Of a stretch of DNA of 64,000 nucleotides, positions 23,723 to 34,298 are shown one piece after another. Position 1 is the first letter of the stretch, and every line of letters starts with the position of its first letter. The translations under genes and the position numbers were made by a program. The DNA is from Linanthus parryae. Its lineage: Eukaryota > Streptophyta > Magnoliopsida > Ericales > Polemoniaceae. The DNA is taken from the NCBI GenBank assembly GCA_023055425.1, contig JALGPY010000006.1:91423935-91487934 (forward strand), given 5' to 3'. The notes under the pieces were generated by a model. The model ran no database searches. It was not told where the DNA came from and worked only from the letters and a program-made list of their open reading frames with translations.

Positions 23723-26448
23723 TGTAATACCCCATATTTAAGTTAGGGGTTATTTGGTAAGTTCAAAAAGTATTTGAGAATTTCAAGAAAATAATATTTC
23801 AAACTTATTCTTGACTTAATTTAGTTTCGAATGTATAGGGGTATTATGTGGCATTTATGATTATCTAGTATTCCGTTTTGGGGCTATTTTGTAACTTATA
23901 CTTCAATTTTTACCCCCAACTAATTTTTTGGGAGAATTTTTAATCTCTCACAAGCCCCTCCCCACCACTACCAAGTCAACTCGATTAATATAATACTCCT
24001 AATAGTCATCCTATGACTATTATAAGTTGCATACATCACACGCTACCCTCACTTGATTCTCTCCATCGCTCTCCTATACATCTCTCTCTCTATTTGGGGA
24101 AGAAACAACTCAGTCAATTCAGCTCCATCATCATGTTCTTCATCTCCTTCATTCATTTTCCTCTTTTTCTTCAAATCCTCCATGGAAGCATCTTAAGCTC
24201 TTCAAGGCCCAAGCTTTCCAAGGCCTCCAGACACTTCTAATCCTTCTTGGGGCTGGTATTGTAAGTAATATTTACCCTATATCTCTTTTATATCTTGTGA
24301 ATGTTTGGTTAACATCATGCCTTGTTGGTGATTTCTTAGATTGTGATGCATGTGTGTCTAGAACATGAATTGGAGACTTTAAACTTGTTTTCTTTCAAAT
24401 TCTTCACATGATTCCCCAAAATTATTGTTTTATCTCTTTTTGTATGTCCAATTGGTTGTACTTCAGTATAAAAACATGTTTCTCAAGTTGCATGTATCAT
24501 AGAATTGATTTGATCATGGTTTGAGTGTTCTAGGTAAAATTGCATGTTGTTACAATCTCACCAGTTTTTCAAAAACATGGATTATCTCTAAATTTTGTCT
24601 CTGTGAAATTTTCAAATCTTGAATGTTTTAAATTAGACTCAGAGAGGGTCATTTTAAGAAAAAGATCAACTGCATAGCCTTTGTGGTTCGGGAGATAAGC
24701 TCATTCAAAGTTGCATGTTTTTTGAAACTCTGTTTTTAGATCTGTTTTGCCATTTTTTTATAAAAACCCACTTCTCATAAACTTTTGGAACCTCATATTT
24801 TTTTGTGAAGAAACTATACACATAGGGGATTCATTCTGGAGAAGATGGGTATTTTTCTATTCTCCAAGTAGTAGTAATTGTTCTTCAAAGTTGAAGGTTT
24901 CTGCCAAACGCTTCTCTGCACATCAGTGTTTTTTATTTTTGTAACTTAAGTTTTATAATATCTATGCATGATTTTCTTGATGTTTAAAGTAGACACATGT
25001 AGCTTGCTCCTAAATTAATTTCATGATTTTAGGATATGCTTTGATATGGTAAATATAGCTCTAACGTCAGTGCTACAATTCTGTCCAGAATTGTAGTGTC
25101 ACATGTTTTAGAAAATTTAATTTTTTTTAATATCTAAATGCTTTGTTGGACTTATTTTGATATGTGAGAATCATTATATGTGCATTAGTGACTTTTACAA
25201 TGATATTCATGTAGAGCTTGTATTCGACACGTGAGTATACCACTTGAAACCGGTTTTAATAGGATAATTTGTGATGGACCTAGTGCTCGACCTAGACAAA
25301 AGTCCATACATTCTTTTACTTGGAAGTAGCATCATTGTGACTAGAGACTTGTAAGTTGTAGGCGATGGATTCTTAGGCGAAGGCTACGCCGACAACGCGT
25401 AAGGACTACTACGACCTAATTGCTATCTCGACTTAAGGTGAGATTACATACTTAGCCTCATGTTCCTAGCTTCCTTCGTGTCGAAATTTGATTTTATAAC
25501 TTGTCTCAAAATGTGTTTGTGATTCACATGTTTTACTTGAGTTTTTTTACGTTTCGGAATGGTTGTTTTGAAACTGTCACACGATAAATAATAAATCGTT
25601 AATAACGTGAAGTGGAATAATTCGCCTGTACCGGAACCATTTATGTTACTTATCACGAGTTTCGATCCCTTGGGTTTTAAACCCTAATATGTGGGACCCT
25701 GTGTGCCCCCGACTCCTTTCGCCGTAGGCTGGAGTACTGCTTCTAGATACCACTCATTTGATTGACGCTCTGAGGAGGGTGTTGCAACACTTAAGGCCTA
25801 GAATGTGTGGTGTGTTCATGATGGCTAGCGGGACGCGAAATGCGATCCACAACGCTTGGTAGAGAGGTTTGGGTTCTTGAACCCCCTATACACCAGTACC
25901 ATCTATTACTTTGTTCTGGTCTACCCGGGTTACAGCGTGACACATTGAACTTCTTTGCCCCAATGTTGGAAAATTAAGACGGGTTGGAATTTAAGTAAGT
26001 GGTTTTACTCTTGCGACATTCATAATTGGTTATCGCCGCTGCAAACTCTTATATTGTTTTACTTGTACTCTGTTACTATTATTTTATATAACTCGTGATT
26101 CAGCAACATATCTCGTATTTCCTGTTTTTACATGCTAAGATGTATATCGCTCAGTATTTTTGCTGATTTTTGAAACTGTGGTTCTTTTTTTCCTTCCCAC
26201 CACAGGTATAGGAGGTGGGGCTATGGCATAAAAGGGCGCGTAACTCACCTAGACTGATAACGTCACAAGTAGCATCTAGTATTGTTAAGTTTATATGTAG
26301 TAGTAAGCACCTCTTGTATAAGGCTCTAAGTTTAACGTTTAATAATATAAGCTTATGTTGGTGAATTGTATTACTTTTGAGTTCCGCCACTTCTATTAAG
26401 CATCGCCCTCCCGGTCTCGTCCCGAGCCGGATAAAGGGGGTTGTTGCA
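23723..26448 (+). repeat. Element E 5' LTR
   Basis: TGTAATACCCC at the left, GGGGGTTGTTGCA at the right, two bases before the primer site. Contains GATTGACGCTCTGAGGAGGG and TGTTGCAACACTTAAGG (25770-25796), which recur inverted in LTR A. The only frames are short and unsupported. Confidence 0.93.
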
Positions 26449-26450
26449 GG

Positions 26451-26464
26451 TGGTATCAGAGCAG
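26451..26464 (+). other. Element E primer binding site
   Basis: TGGTATCAGAGCAG, complementary to initiator tRNA-Met, two bases after the LTR end. Confidence 0.95.
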
Positions 26465-26826
26465 TTCTTTCCACTAAAGGGATTAAAACCTGTAGGGTAA
26501 CTTAAAATGAACATAGGGCAAGATAAAATACGGAAAAGTCGGGAATCCGGGGAGTTATTATTTACTTTCTCTTACGTGATCAGTTTCTACTTGTTATCTG
26601 GCATTACTATGTTTCGCGTTGAGGCCCTAATGCCTAGTTGGATATATGATTATGAAGTCATACTTCTATGACATTTATGTGGGTTTTCTTTCTCTGTGTA
26701 TCTCGCTGAGATATATTATGTGATTGGATGATATTGTGTACTTACTAGTTGTGACATGTTACCTGTGTTAGCACGCGTGTTATGATAAGATATCGTTTAG
26801 GGTACGTAATCAAAAGAAACATCGCT

Positions 26827-28095
26827 ATGTCTTTGGAAGCAGCAATGGAAGGAGAAGAAGCATTACACCCACATGTGGCTCAACTGATCAACCACATGGG
26901 TCAGTTCGTCCAGACTATGAACAACAACAACAACCAGAACCATAACACCAACATTGCTGTTGAACCAGAACTCGACTGGTCTAAGAAGATAGCTCAACGA
27001 AACTCGAGTCTCTTTTATGGAAAAGAAGATCATGTGTTGATGAAGAACTTGATCAGGTACTTCGACAAAATTTTCCAGGCCATGGAGTGCCCAGAGGCTC
27101 GCAAGATTAAAGAGGCGGTATTTTACTTTAAGGGAAAAGCTGACAACTGGTGGACAGCCAATCGCGCAAGGTTAATGGCTCAAGAATGTTTCAACTGGGA
27201 GGCACTGAAAACGGCGATGAGAAATGCCTTTTATCCGGAGCATGTCAAGGAGGAGAAGTACCAGGCATTCATCTCGCTAAAGCAAGGCAACAACTTTGTA
27301 ACAGACTACTACGACAAGTTCGTGGAGCTGGCTTGGTTTGTAAAAGACACAATGCCTACTGAAGGGCGCATGGTGACTCGCTTAATAGGAGGTCTGAGGC
27401 TTGAAATCCAAAGGACCATGCTCACAAGTACCTATAGTACCTTATCTGAATCCTATGGGGTAGCCGCAAATATCTGGAGAGTCGATCAGGCACTAATTCA
27501 GCAATTGGGGAAAAGAAAGGTAGAAGGCCAAGGAGGAAACAACAATCAGGGATCAGACGAAAGGTTCAGGACTGGACTTGGTGGAGGAAATCAGAACTGG
27601 CGAAATGGAGAAAATCAAAACCAGCAACACAACTTTAACGGCAAGAGGTGTGGCCACAATCATCGGGGGTACACTTGTGAAGGCACCGCCTTGACTTGTA
27701 GGTTATGTGGTATCAAAGGCCACATAGCTCAGGATTGTAGAAGGAGGGTGGCAGCCGAAAATGAGCAAGGCTTGAACAACCAAGGACAACGTCAGAATCA
27801 GAATGGGATCGGTTACCGACAGAACAACCTGAACGGAAGAAATCAGCTCCGCAATAATAGCAATAATAATGGAGATGGCAACAAAAATGGAGGACAGAAT
27901 AGGAATGCAGCTAATAACAGAAACAATGATGGTGGAAACAATCTAAACATGAATGGTGGGAACACAACTCAGGGAAACAACCAGAGGAAGCCTGGACATA
28001 TCTTTGTGATGAGTGAAACAGAGGCACGAGCAATAAAAAACAAGGAAGGCGACAGATTCGTGTACATCGGCTTCATCGATCATCCTACCTACTAG
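26827..28095 (+). CDS. Ty3/gypsy gag, intact frame
   Basis: Structural protein for the virus-like particle. The likely start is the ATG of MSLEAAMEGEEALHPHVAQL (26827); the frame is open from an ATG at 26782, but those residues look like leader. Order: N-terminal helices and an Asn-rich linker (NNNNNQNHN). Retrotransposon gag core follows, about codons 60-220: FYFKGKADNWW, FNWEALKTAMRNAFYPEHVK, FISLKQGNNFVTDYYDKFVE. Then a Gly/Asn/Gln-rich basic part and one CCHC knuckle, CRLCGIKGHIAQDC (about 27696-27740), and a second Asn-rich region. GHIFVMSETEARA corresponds to the start of the linker to protease in related polyproteins; it stops 25 codons later at the deletion point. No stop or frameshift over more than 420 codons, unlike every other retroelement frame here. 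Confidence 0.9.
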   Translation: MSLEAAMEGEEALHPHVAQLINHMGQFVQTMNNNNNQNHNTNIAVEPELDWSKKIAQRNSSLFYGKEDHVLMKNLIRYFDKIFQAMECPEARKIKEAVFYFKGKADNWWTANRARLMAQECFNWEALKTAMRNAFYPEHVKEEKYQAFISLKQGNNFVTDYYDKFVELAWFVKDTMPTEGRMVTRLIGGLRLEIQRTMLTSTYSTLSESYGVAANIWRVDQALIQQLGKRKVEGQGGNNNQGSDERFRTGLGGGNQNWRNGENQNQQHNFNGKRCGHNHRGYTCEGTALTCRLCGIKGHIAQDCRRRVAAENEQGLNNQGQRQNQNGIGYRQNNLNGRNQLRNNSNNNGDGNKNGGQNRNAANNRNNDGGNNLNMNGGNTTQGNNQRKPGHIFVMSETEARAIKNKEGDRFVYIGFIDHPTY

Positions 28096-29049
28096 CTGCC
28101 AAGTTGAATAAAGGTGAGTTTACATGCTTAGATTTTTGTGCCTAGCTCTTTTCGTGTCCGATTGTGATTTCTGTTTACTGTCTCAAATTATACTTGTTAT
28201 TATTTGTTTATACTTGTCAAATATTTGAACTGTTGGCTACTGTTCTTGATAACTCTCATGCGACAATTAATAATCCGTTAATAATGTAAAGTGGAAAGAC
28301 TCGCATGTACCGGAACCAGTTGTGTTTCTTGCTATGGGTGATGATTCCTTGGGCTTTGGTCCCTAAATATATGGCACTACGTGCCCCCCAACTCCTTTCG
28401 CCGTAGGTTGGAGTACTGCTTCTAGATACCATTCCTTTGATTGACGCTCTTAGGAGGGTGTTGCAACACTTATGGTCTACAATGTCTGATGTGGCCATTG
28501 GTCTACCCAGGTACTGTGAAATGAATAGACTGTCTTGTTGGCTTTATTATTATTGGGAGGCCCTTTGTCGGCATATTTATATCCGGCTACTATTCATAAC
28601 GCTTGGATTATTGATTTACACTTCTATTTATACCGTTGTGAACTATAAAAATGTTTTCATTCATACTCTGTCACTTTTACTTTATTTAACTTGTGTTCTA
28701 GCAGTTTATATTATCTTTCATGTTTTACATGCTAAGGTGTAGCTCACTTAGTATTAATTGCTGACTTTGAAAACTGCGTTTCTTGTTGTTTTCTTCCCAC
28801 CGTAGGTCTAGGAGCTGGGGAATTATGGAATAGAAGGGGCGCGAGACTCACGTACACTGATAACATCACAATTAATATCTAGTGTTGTTAGGTTATTGTG
28901 TAATAATAAGCATCTTTTGTATAAGACTCTAAGTTTAATGTTTAATATTATAAATTTATGTTGTGGTTTGTATTGCTTTTGAGATCCGCCACTTTTATTA
29001 AGCATCGCCCTCCCGGTTCTGTCTCGAACCGGATAAGGAGGTTGTTGCA
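28096..29049 (+). repeat. Element E 3' LTR, last 950 bp only
   Basis: Aligns with 25430-26448 of the 5' LTR from AAGGTGAG-TTACAT-CTTAG onward and ends GGAGGTTGTTGCA. The junction to gag at about 28096 has no purine tract, so an internal deletion removed pol, the tract and the 5' two-thirds of this LTR. Confidence 0.92.
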
Positions 29050-29481
29050 GTGTCTCCAGAAGTATCAACTTGATCCATGTGGAAGAAGAAGTCTCACAAG
29101 CTCCAAAAGGATCAAAGAAGGCATGATCTATAGCTGATTTGTTTGGTGAACAAAGTACTGAGGATGAAGCTGGGGTTGAGGGTACTGGAAAACAGGCTGC
29201 TGGAGATAAAGAAGTAGAGGCAACGACTTCTGAGGATTAGGAACAGGATGAAGATAGTGTGGATTCTGGATTTCTACTCAAGGACTTGAAGCAGAAGAAA
29301 AAGAAATCAAAGGTTCCAACCATTGTTAGTTCAGGTGATCTATTTGTGGGTGATGATGTGGCTGATAAGAGTGGTGAAGAAGTAGCACAAGAGGAAGAAC
29401 AACAAGATGATGAGGAAGATGAAGAAGAAAGTGATTAAGAAGAAGCTGCAGAGCCAAAAGAGGATGAAGACCCAAAACCTT

Positions 29482-29849
29482 GATTCTAGCCATTCTTTCT
29501 TCCTTTCAAAGCCTTGAAATTTCTTTCAAAGCCTTGAAATCTTGATTTCTCTCTTTCAAATTTTTTAGTACTTCAATTTTTTAAAAACAATTTGAAACAA
29601 CATTTATTTCTCACCTTCTATATGAAAGTCAAAAAGGGGGAAAATTTAGGAGATTGTGAACTGCTTAGTACTCCGTGTTTTGGTTACTTGTTTCGGTTGT
29701 TGATTCAGTTTGGTTTAGTTCTTATAACTGTTATTTATAATTTTTAGTTTTGATCTCATATAATTGTTCTGCTATGCTACTAATGTATATCTTTTGCAGA
29801 GAAACAATTGAAACAGAATAAATGTTTTGTCTTTCATCAAGGGGGAGAT
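29482..29849 (+). other. Element C 3' spacer with two purine tracts
   Basis: Two perfect-to-near palindromes TTTCAAAGCCTTGAAA at 29504-29519 and 29524-29539, an internal purine tract (CAAAAAGGGGGAAAA, near 29630) and the terminal tract AAGGGGGAGAT at 29839-29849, directly before the LTR. Confidence 0.8.
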
Positions 29850-31050
29850 TGTATGTTCATAGGCTCCTCACAATGAGTTTCAAGGCCTTGAAACTCATTT
29901 CAAACCCTTGAAACTATCTGAGCATGAGCTAAGGGGAATTTCTACTCTAATGCCTCTTCAATCTTCTGCACTTGATCTTGACTTGTTGTATGATGAAAGA
30001 CAAACCAAATCTGATTATATATTGCAACGTTAGATTGAGTTATTTTGCAGGGATTACTAGCTATCTTTGTGAATGCAGGTTTAGCTAGTTTTCTTATTTG
30101 TTGGATGGTATACTTGACAATTAAAGGCTGCAGATTGATCCTAATATTATGTAATGTTGTATGGACTTTCCTTAAGTCTATATATGGAAGATCAAATCAA
30201 AATATTTGAGGGAATCAAGAAGCTAGTCGTTCGAATTGAGCTGTTGAGATTCATAGATCTCTGGAGGAGTTTTATGAAATTCTGTTTGAAGTTCCTATAA
30301 ATGCTGCAATTCAAAATTCCAGAAAAGCAGAGACACAGTTTGAGAGATACACTTATACTAAGAATTACAGAGACAAGAACACTCTCACTGGATTGATAAG
30401 AAACACTGAAGGAGATCAAACAATCATTCAATCCATCTCAGTCTATAGAATCACACTTTAAGCTTCACAGCTTTACTGCATTTACAGTGTTCTTCCTTCT
30501 GTTCTTTCGTCTGTATCATTTGTTTTATTCCCTTATCATTTAATATCGTGGTGTTGTTCATGAGGAAAAACAAGAGATTCTTATTGAATCAGTTAGCTAG
30601 AGCAGGTACTAGATAGGTTAGAGAGAACCAGAAGCTATAACAGAGTAAAAGAATTCTCTGTTCTTGAGATCTAGGGCTTTCTTTTGATTAATGATAAATT
30701 TGTTGAAATCCTGAACGGATTAGATCCCTCAGATGGAGACGTAGGTTATTGAGGACTGAACTCTATAAAATCATTGTGTTATTTGCCTTTACATTTTAGT
30801 TATGTACTTATCTTGTTAACAACTTCAAAACAAGTTTTTAGTCAAGACCTTGAAAGGCATTTCAAGGCCTTGAAAAAGATCATTAACATTTTCACTATCT
30901 GTTTTGGTATCAAGAGCTTGAATATGAGTTCAACGCCTTGTAATACTTCCTAGCTTTCACACTTTGTTTTACAACCACTCTTTTGGGGAAAAAAATCCAT
31001 ACTCTATTCAACCCCCCTCTAGAGTATTGATCCTATTTTACATACCAACA
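29850..31050 (+). repeat. Element C 3' LTR
   Basis: Begins TGTATGTTCATAGG after the purine tract and ends CATACCAACA, where Copia-1 resumes (TATTGTCTTTC). Contains palindromes at 29878-29893, 29898-29913 and 30860-30875. Confidence 0.92.
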
Positions 31051-32904
31051 TATTGTCTTTCATGTTTCTCGAACCGGTGTGTTTCTTGAAAGAGAGTTTG
31101 TATCCAAAGAAACCAGTGGGAGGACTGTAGAAATTGAAGAGGTTCAAGGACCACAAGGCATTGATCCTATGGTGGAACATGAGCAGGAACCACAAGACAT
31201 TGTGGAGCAAGCTGCTCAAGTAACACAAGAATTTTGTAGGTCTGGCAGGATACGTTAGGGGCCAGAGAGATACGGACTTCTCGTGACTGAACCCAGTTAC
31301 GTATTGCTCATGGATGAGGATGAGCCTAAAACCTATGAAGAGACCATAAAGGGGCTGGACTCTCAAAAATGGCTTGATGCCATGAGATCTGAAATGGATT
31401 CCTTGTATACCAATAAAGTATAGACTTTAGTGGAACCACGTACTGGGGTAAAGCCCATAGGGTGCAAGCGGGTTTTCAAGAAGAAAACCGACATGGATTG
31501 AAATTTAATTGCCTTTAAGGGGCGATTGGTGGCAAAAGGCTTCAAACAGGTTTATGGTATCAACTATGACGAAACATTTTCCCCAGTTGTGATACTTAAA
31601 TTTATTCGCATCTTGCTTGCTGTAGCGGCTTATCACGATTATGCGATTTGGCAGATGGATGTCAAAACACCGTTTCTTTATGAAAACCTTCTTCAGATGT
31701 GTACATGACACATCAGAGGGTTTTGAGGATCCAGAGCATGCCAATAATGTGTGTAATTTGCACCGGACCATTTATGGGTTGAAGCAAGCTTCTCGGAGTT
31801 AGAATCTTTAGTTTGATGATGCAGCCAAAGAGTTGGCTTCATCAAGAACGAAGATGAACCTTGTGTCTACAAGAAGGTTAGTGGGAGCTCTGTTATATTT
31901 CTGGATTGTATGTGGATGACATACTACTAATTGGAAACGATGTCCCTACCTTACAATATATTAAAGATTGGCTAGGGAATTGCTTCTCAATGAAAGACTT
32001 AGGGGATGCAACTTATATAGTCAGTATAAAGATGTATAGGGATATATCAAGGTAGTTGTTCTGCCTAAGTCAAAGTACATATATTGACAAGGTGTTGAAG
32101 CGGTTCAACATGGAAGAATTGAAGAAATGATTCTTTCCCATGTCGCGTGGAGTTAGCCTAAGGCTGATTGTCCCTCCAATCAGATTGTGAAGGACCGTAT
32201 GAGTAAGATCCCATATGCATAGGCTACTGGATCTTATATGTACGCCATGTTATGTACTACACCAAATGTGTCATATGCTTTGAGTATGGAAAGCAGATAT
32301 CATTCCAATCCGGGTAAGAGTCACTGGATTGTTGTCAAGAATATCCTTAAGTACTTGAAAAGTACTAAGGATGCATTCTTGATATATGGAGGGGAGGAAG
32401 TACTCAGTATAAAGGTACACTGATGCGAGCTTCAAAACTTACAAGGATGATTTCAAATCGCAGTCGGGTTATGTGTTTTGCCTAAGTGGAGGAGCTTTGT
32501 GCTTGAAGAGTTCTAAGAAAGAGACAGTTGTTGATTCTACAACAGAGGCTGAGTAAATTGCTGCATTGATTGCATCAAATGAAGTTGTTTGGATCAAGAA
32601 GTTCATCACTGAACTGGTTGTGGTTCCTACATAGTGTATCCCATTGCGTTGTATTGTGACGACAGTGAGGCGATCGCACAAGCGAAGGAACCCAGGTTAC
32701 ACCAAAAGTCCAAACATATACTCAGGAGATTCAATCTCATTCGAGAGATCGTCGAAGAGGAGATATGAAGATATGAAAGATAATAGCAGATGACAATCTT
32801 TCAGATCCACTCACTAAACCCCTTGCTCAACGTGAGCATGATTTCCACACTAGATCGATAGGCATACGAGATGCACCAGATTGGATTTGGTGCAAGTGGG
32901 ATAC
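31051..32904 (+). pseudogene. Copia-1 reverse transcriptase and RNase H remnant
   Basis: Continues the split polyprotein: VFHVSR, GVFLEREFVSKETSGRTVEI, a TAG at 31257, QKWLDAMRSEMDSLYTNKV stop, then RT fingers and palm: GCKRVFKKKTDMD stop, RLVAKGFKQVYGINYDETFS, IWQMDVKTPFL. The catalytic box is preserved as LYVDDILLIGND near 31908. RNase H follows in pieces: YAMLCTTPNVSYALS, ILKYLKSTKDAFLIYGGEE, YTDASFKTYKDDFKSQSGYV, a TAA in TTEAE-IAALIAS, and a terminal HQKSKHI. Ends with the purine tract CAAGTGGGAT at 32893-32902. At least six stops or shifts. Confidence 0.9.
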
Positions 32905-34298
32905 TATTGGTGTATGCCCTAGAGGAATTCTATTTTAGTGTGAACATTGTTTTGGCTAGACTGTTCATTGTATTAGATATGGAGATATTAATATAATGAA
33001 TTATGTAGATTGCAATTGTTGTTATCTTAAACTATCCCTGGCCATGTATAATGATTAATAGGACGATCAATATGCATCAAGACTTGTATGTGGGTATATT
33101 TATATGGAGATGTCAAGTCTAACACATGGGTATGTATTAGGAGTAATGGCATACTGCATTGACTCGCCACAAGAAGGCTACATGGAAGTTATTTGAAAGT
33201 CACAAGTTCTTCTCGTAATGACAATGGTGTTGTGGTCCTTTGATTTGAAGTCACTAGATACACTAGTTGCGAATTATCATGTTTTGATATCATCAAACGT
33301 TGCACTGTTACTGGGTAACTATAAAGGCGATAATCGGACATGATATGAAGCAAGCTCATATGATAGTGATGTAGAGAGGATTTGTCCCTCACACATAATG
33401 GGAGTGTGTATCTATGGCCACTCGATGAATAGGAATTAGCGAATGCCTGGCCATGCTCAGTTAAATCAATATACGATATGATATTATTTGTTTGGTTAAG
33501 TCTACTCACAGATAGAGAAATTATAGATTGGATATACGAATGTGACATCTGTGTCTTGTGTCCAATCCGGATATTGTGATAAAAGGGACAATACAACACG
33601 GTAACATTGGTCAAAAAGGTTTGTCAGATCACTGACTATTCCTATTGCTTGGGTAGCAATCCTGTGTTGCTAGACACCACGCAATGTATGTAATTGTTAC
33701 TGCCAACGTAATAGGAACCTGCAGGGTCACACACCAAAGGATTAGACTGGATGTGCATGTCAATTAGTTGGACTAATGTAAATGATCATGGATCATAGTG
33801 CAACGACGTGCATATTTAGTTTGACTAAATAGCAAATTAGACTAAAACGAAAGTTGATCCAAACTGTTGGATCTATTTGGTAGTGGGGCAAGTTTTTAAT
33901 TAATAAAAAGTTATTAATTATAAAAGAATTAGTTCATCAGTAATTTCATTAGATGAAAAATTAGTCAGAAAAGAGAGGAAGAGGACGAATCCCTCCCCAT
34001 ACCCGATGGCAAGATAGAGGCCGCCCCTCTCCTCCTCCATTGTTGCACGAGCTTGATTGGATCAAAATTACTGATTGCTCCTTCTTCTACACCGCTAGCA
34101 CGGACGATATATAAGATTTAGTTGCTGATCCTACGGCGTGGATTCCAGCAGAGGCATGGACACAACTTCTGCGCAGTGATCGTTTAGACTGAAAAAGGTA
34201 ACCCTTCTCCTTTATCGTATTATGATGCTTGACATGTGATCCATGGAGAGTTTTGGGCAGCAATATTTTCACAGTGTAACATGCACTGAAATCCTACA
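32905..34298 (+). repeat. Copia-1 3' LTR
   Basis: Starts TATTGGTGTATGCCCTAGAG right after the purine tract (relatives start TGTTGG, so the terminal G is mutated to A) and ends ATCCTACA. Length 1394 bp; the right half matches 8763-9426. The minus-strand frame 33189-33614 is incidental. Confidence 0.92.

Larger units (their letters stand above)
23723..29049 (+). mobile_element. Element E: pol-less gypsy element with open gag
   Basis: Starts TGTAATACCCC, ends GTTGTTGCA, and is flanked by a perfect 5-bp duplication GTGTC (23718-23722 and 29050-29054) inside the third frame of element C. Order: 5' LTR of 2.7 kb, primer site, leader, gag, then directly the last 950 bp of an LTR. Protease, RT, RNase H, integrase and the first 1.7 kb of the 3' LTR are absent. 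The shared LTR parts are only about 80-82% identical by eye, which is odd for an element nested in C (see findings). Family related to LTRs A and B. Confidence 0.92.
22354..29481 (+). pseudogene. Element C third frame (env position), split by element E
   Basis: Starts MAGGSKKSSCKKRKG, Lys-rich, and continues through several stops and frameshifts as a match to the third frame of D: KWFISHSARENWLDGFVS, YPRHTRLFYLNM, a core at 23081-23270 with FTILMRCVVPKENSKELMSD, and YANLLTLFF. At 23444-23722 come the helix KTSEGAWKLYSELSVEELQ and a coiled-coil-like stretch. Element E enters after LESV. The frame resumes at about 29055 with an acidic tail (EEEQQDDEEDEEES) to about 29481. The core resembles the domain often annotated as a putative plant transposon protein domain; function unknown. 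Not an intact envelope gene, and no transmembrane segment was seen. Confidence 0.75.
16578..31050 (+). mobile_element. Element C: internally deleted SIRE-like copia element
   Basis: Same layout and related sequence to the complete element D: LTR, end of pol, a third frame after pol, a double purine tract and 3' LTR. From the 5' LTR it jumps at about 21220 straight into the end of reverse transcriptase, so primer site, gag, protease, integrase and most of RT are gone. Interrupted by solo LTR B (in its 5' LTR) and by element E (in its third frame). 5' and 3' LTRs are about 89% identical by eye. The left 85 bp of the 5' LTR are lost at the junction with LTR A. Confidence 0.88.
8763..34298 (+). 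mobile_element. Copia-1: old Ty1/copia element split by an 18 kb nest
   Basis: Collinear Ty1/copia element: truncated 5' LTR, initiator-Met primer site, gag, protease, integrase (to 13032), interruption 13033-31050, then reverse transcriptase, RNase H, purine tract and 3' LTR. The two halves rejoin between GYYFY and VFHVSR-GVFLEREF, consecutive in related copia polyproteins apart from a few lost codons. Every domain carries stops or frameshifts. The two LTRs are about 85% identical by eye over the shared part, so this is among the oldest insertions here. The 5' LTR lacks its first half, probably lost in the deletion that also removed the left part of element F. Confidence 0.9.

Noticed and set aside
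13690..25800. Inverted match between LTR A/B and the E LTR as a large palindrome
   Set aside because: Explained by related gypsy LTRs inserted in opposite orientation.
9428..26464. TGGTATCAGAGC sites taken as tRNA-Met gene pieces
   Set aside because: Each lies one or two bases after an LTR end and has no tRNA body; they are primer binding sites.
27150..27362. 70-codon plus frame inside gag of E
   Set aside because: Shadow of the intact gag frame.
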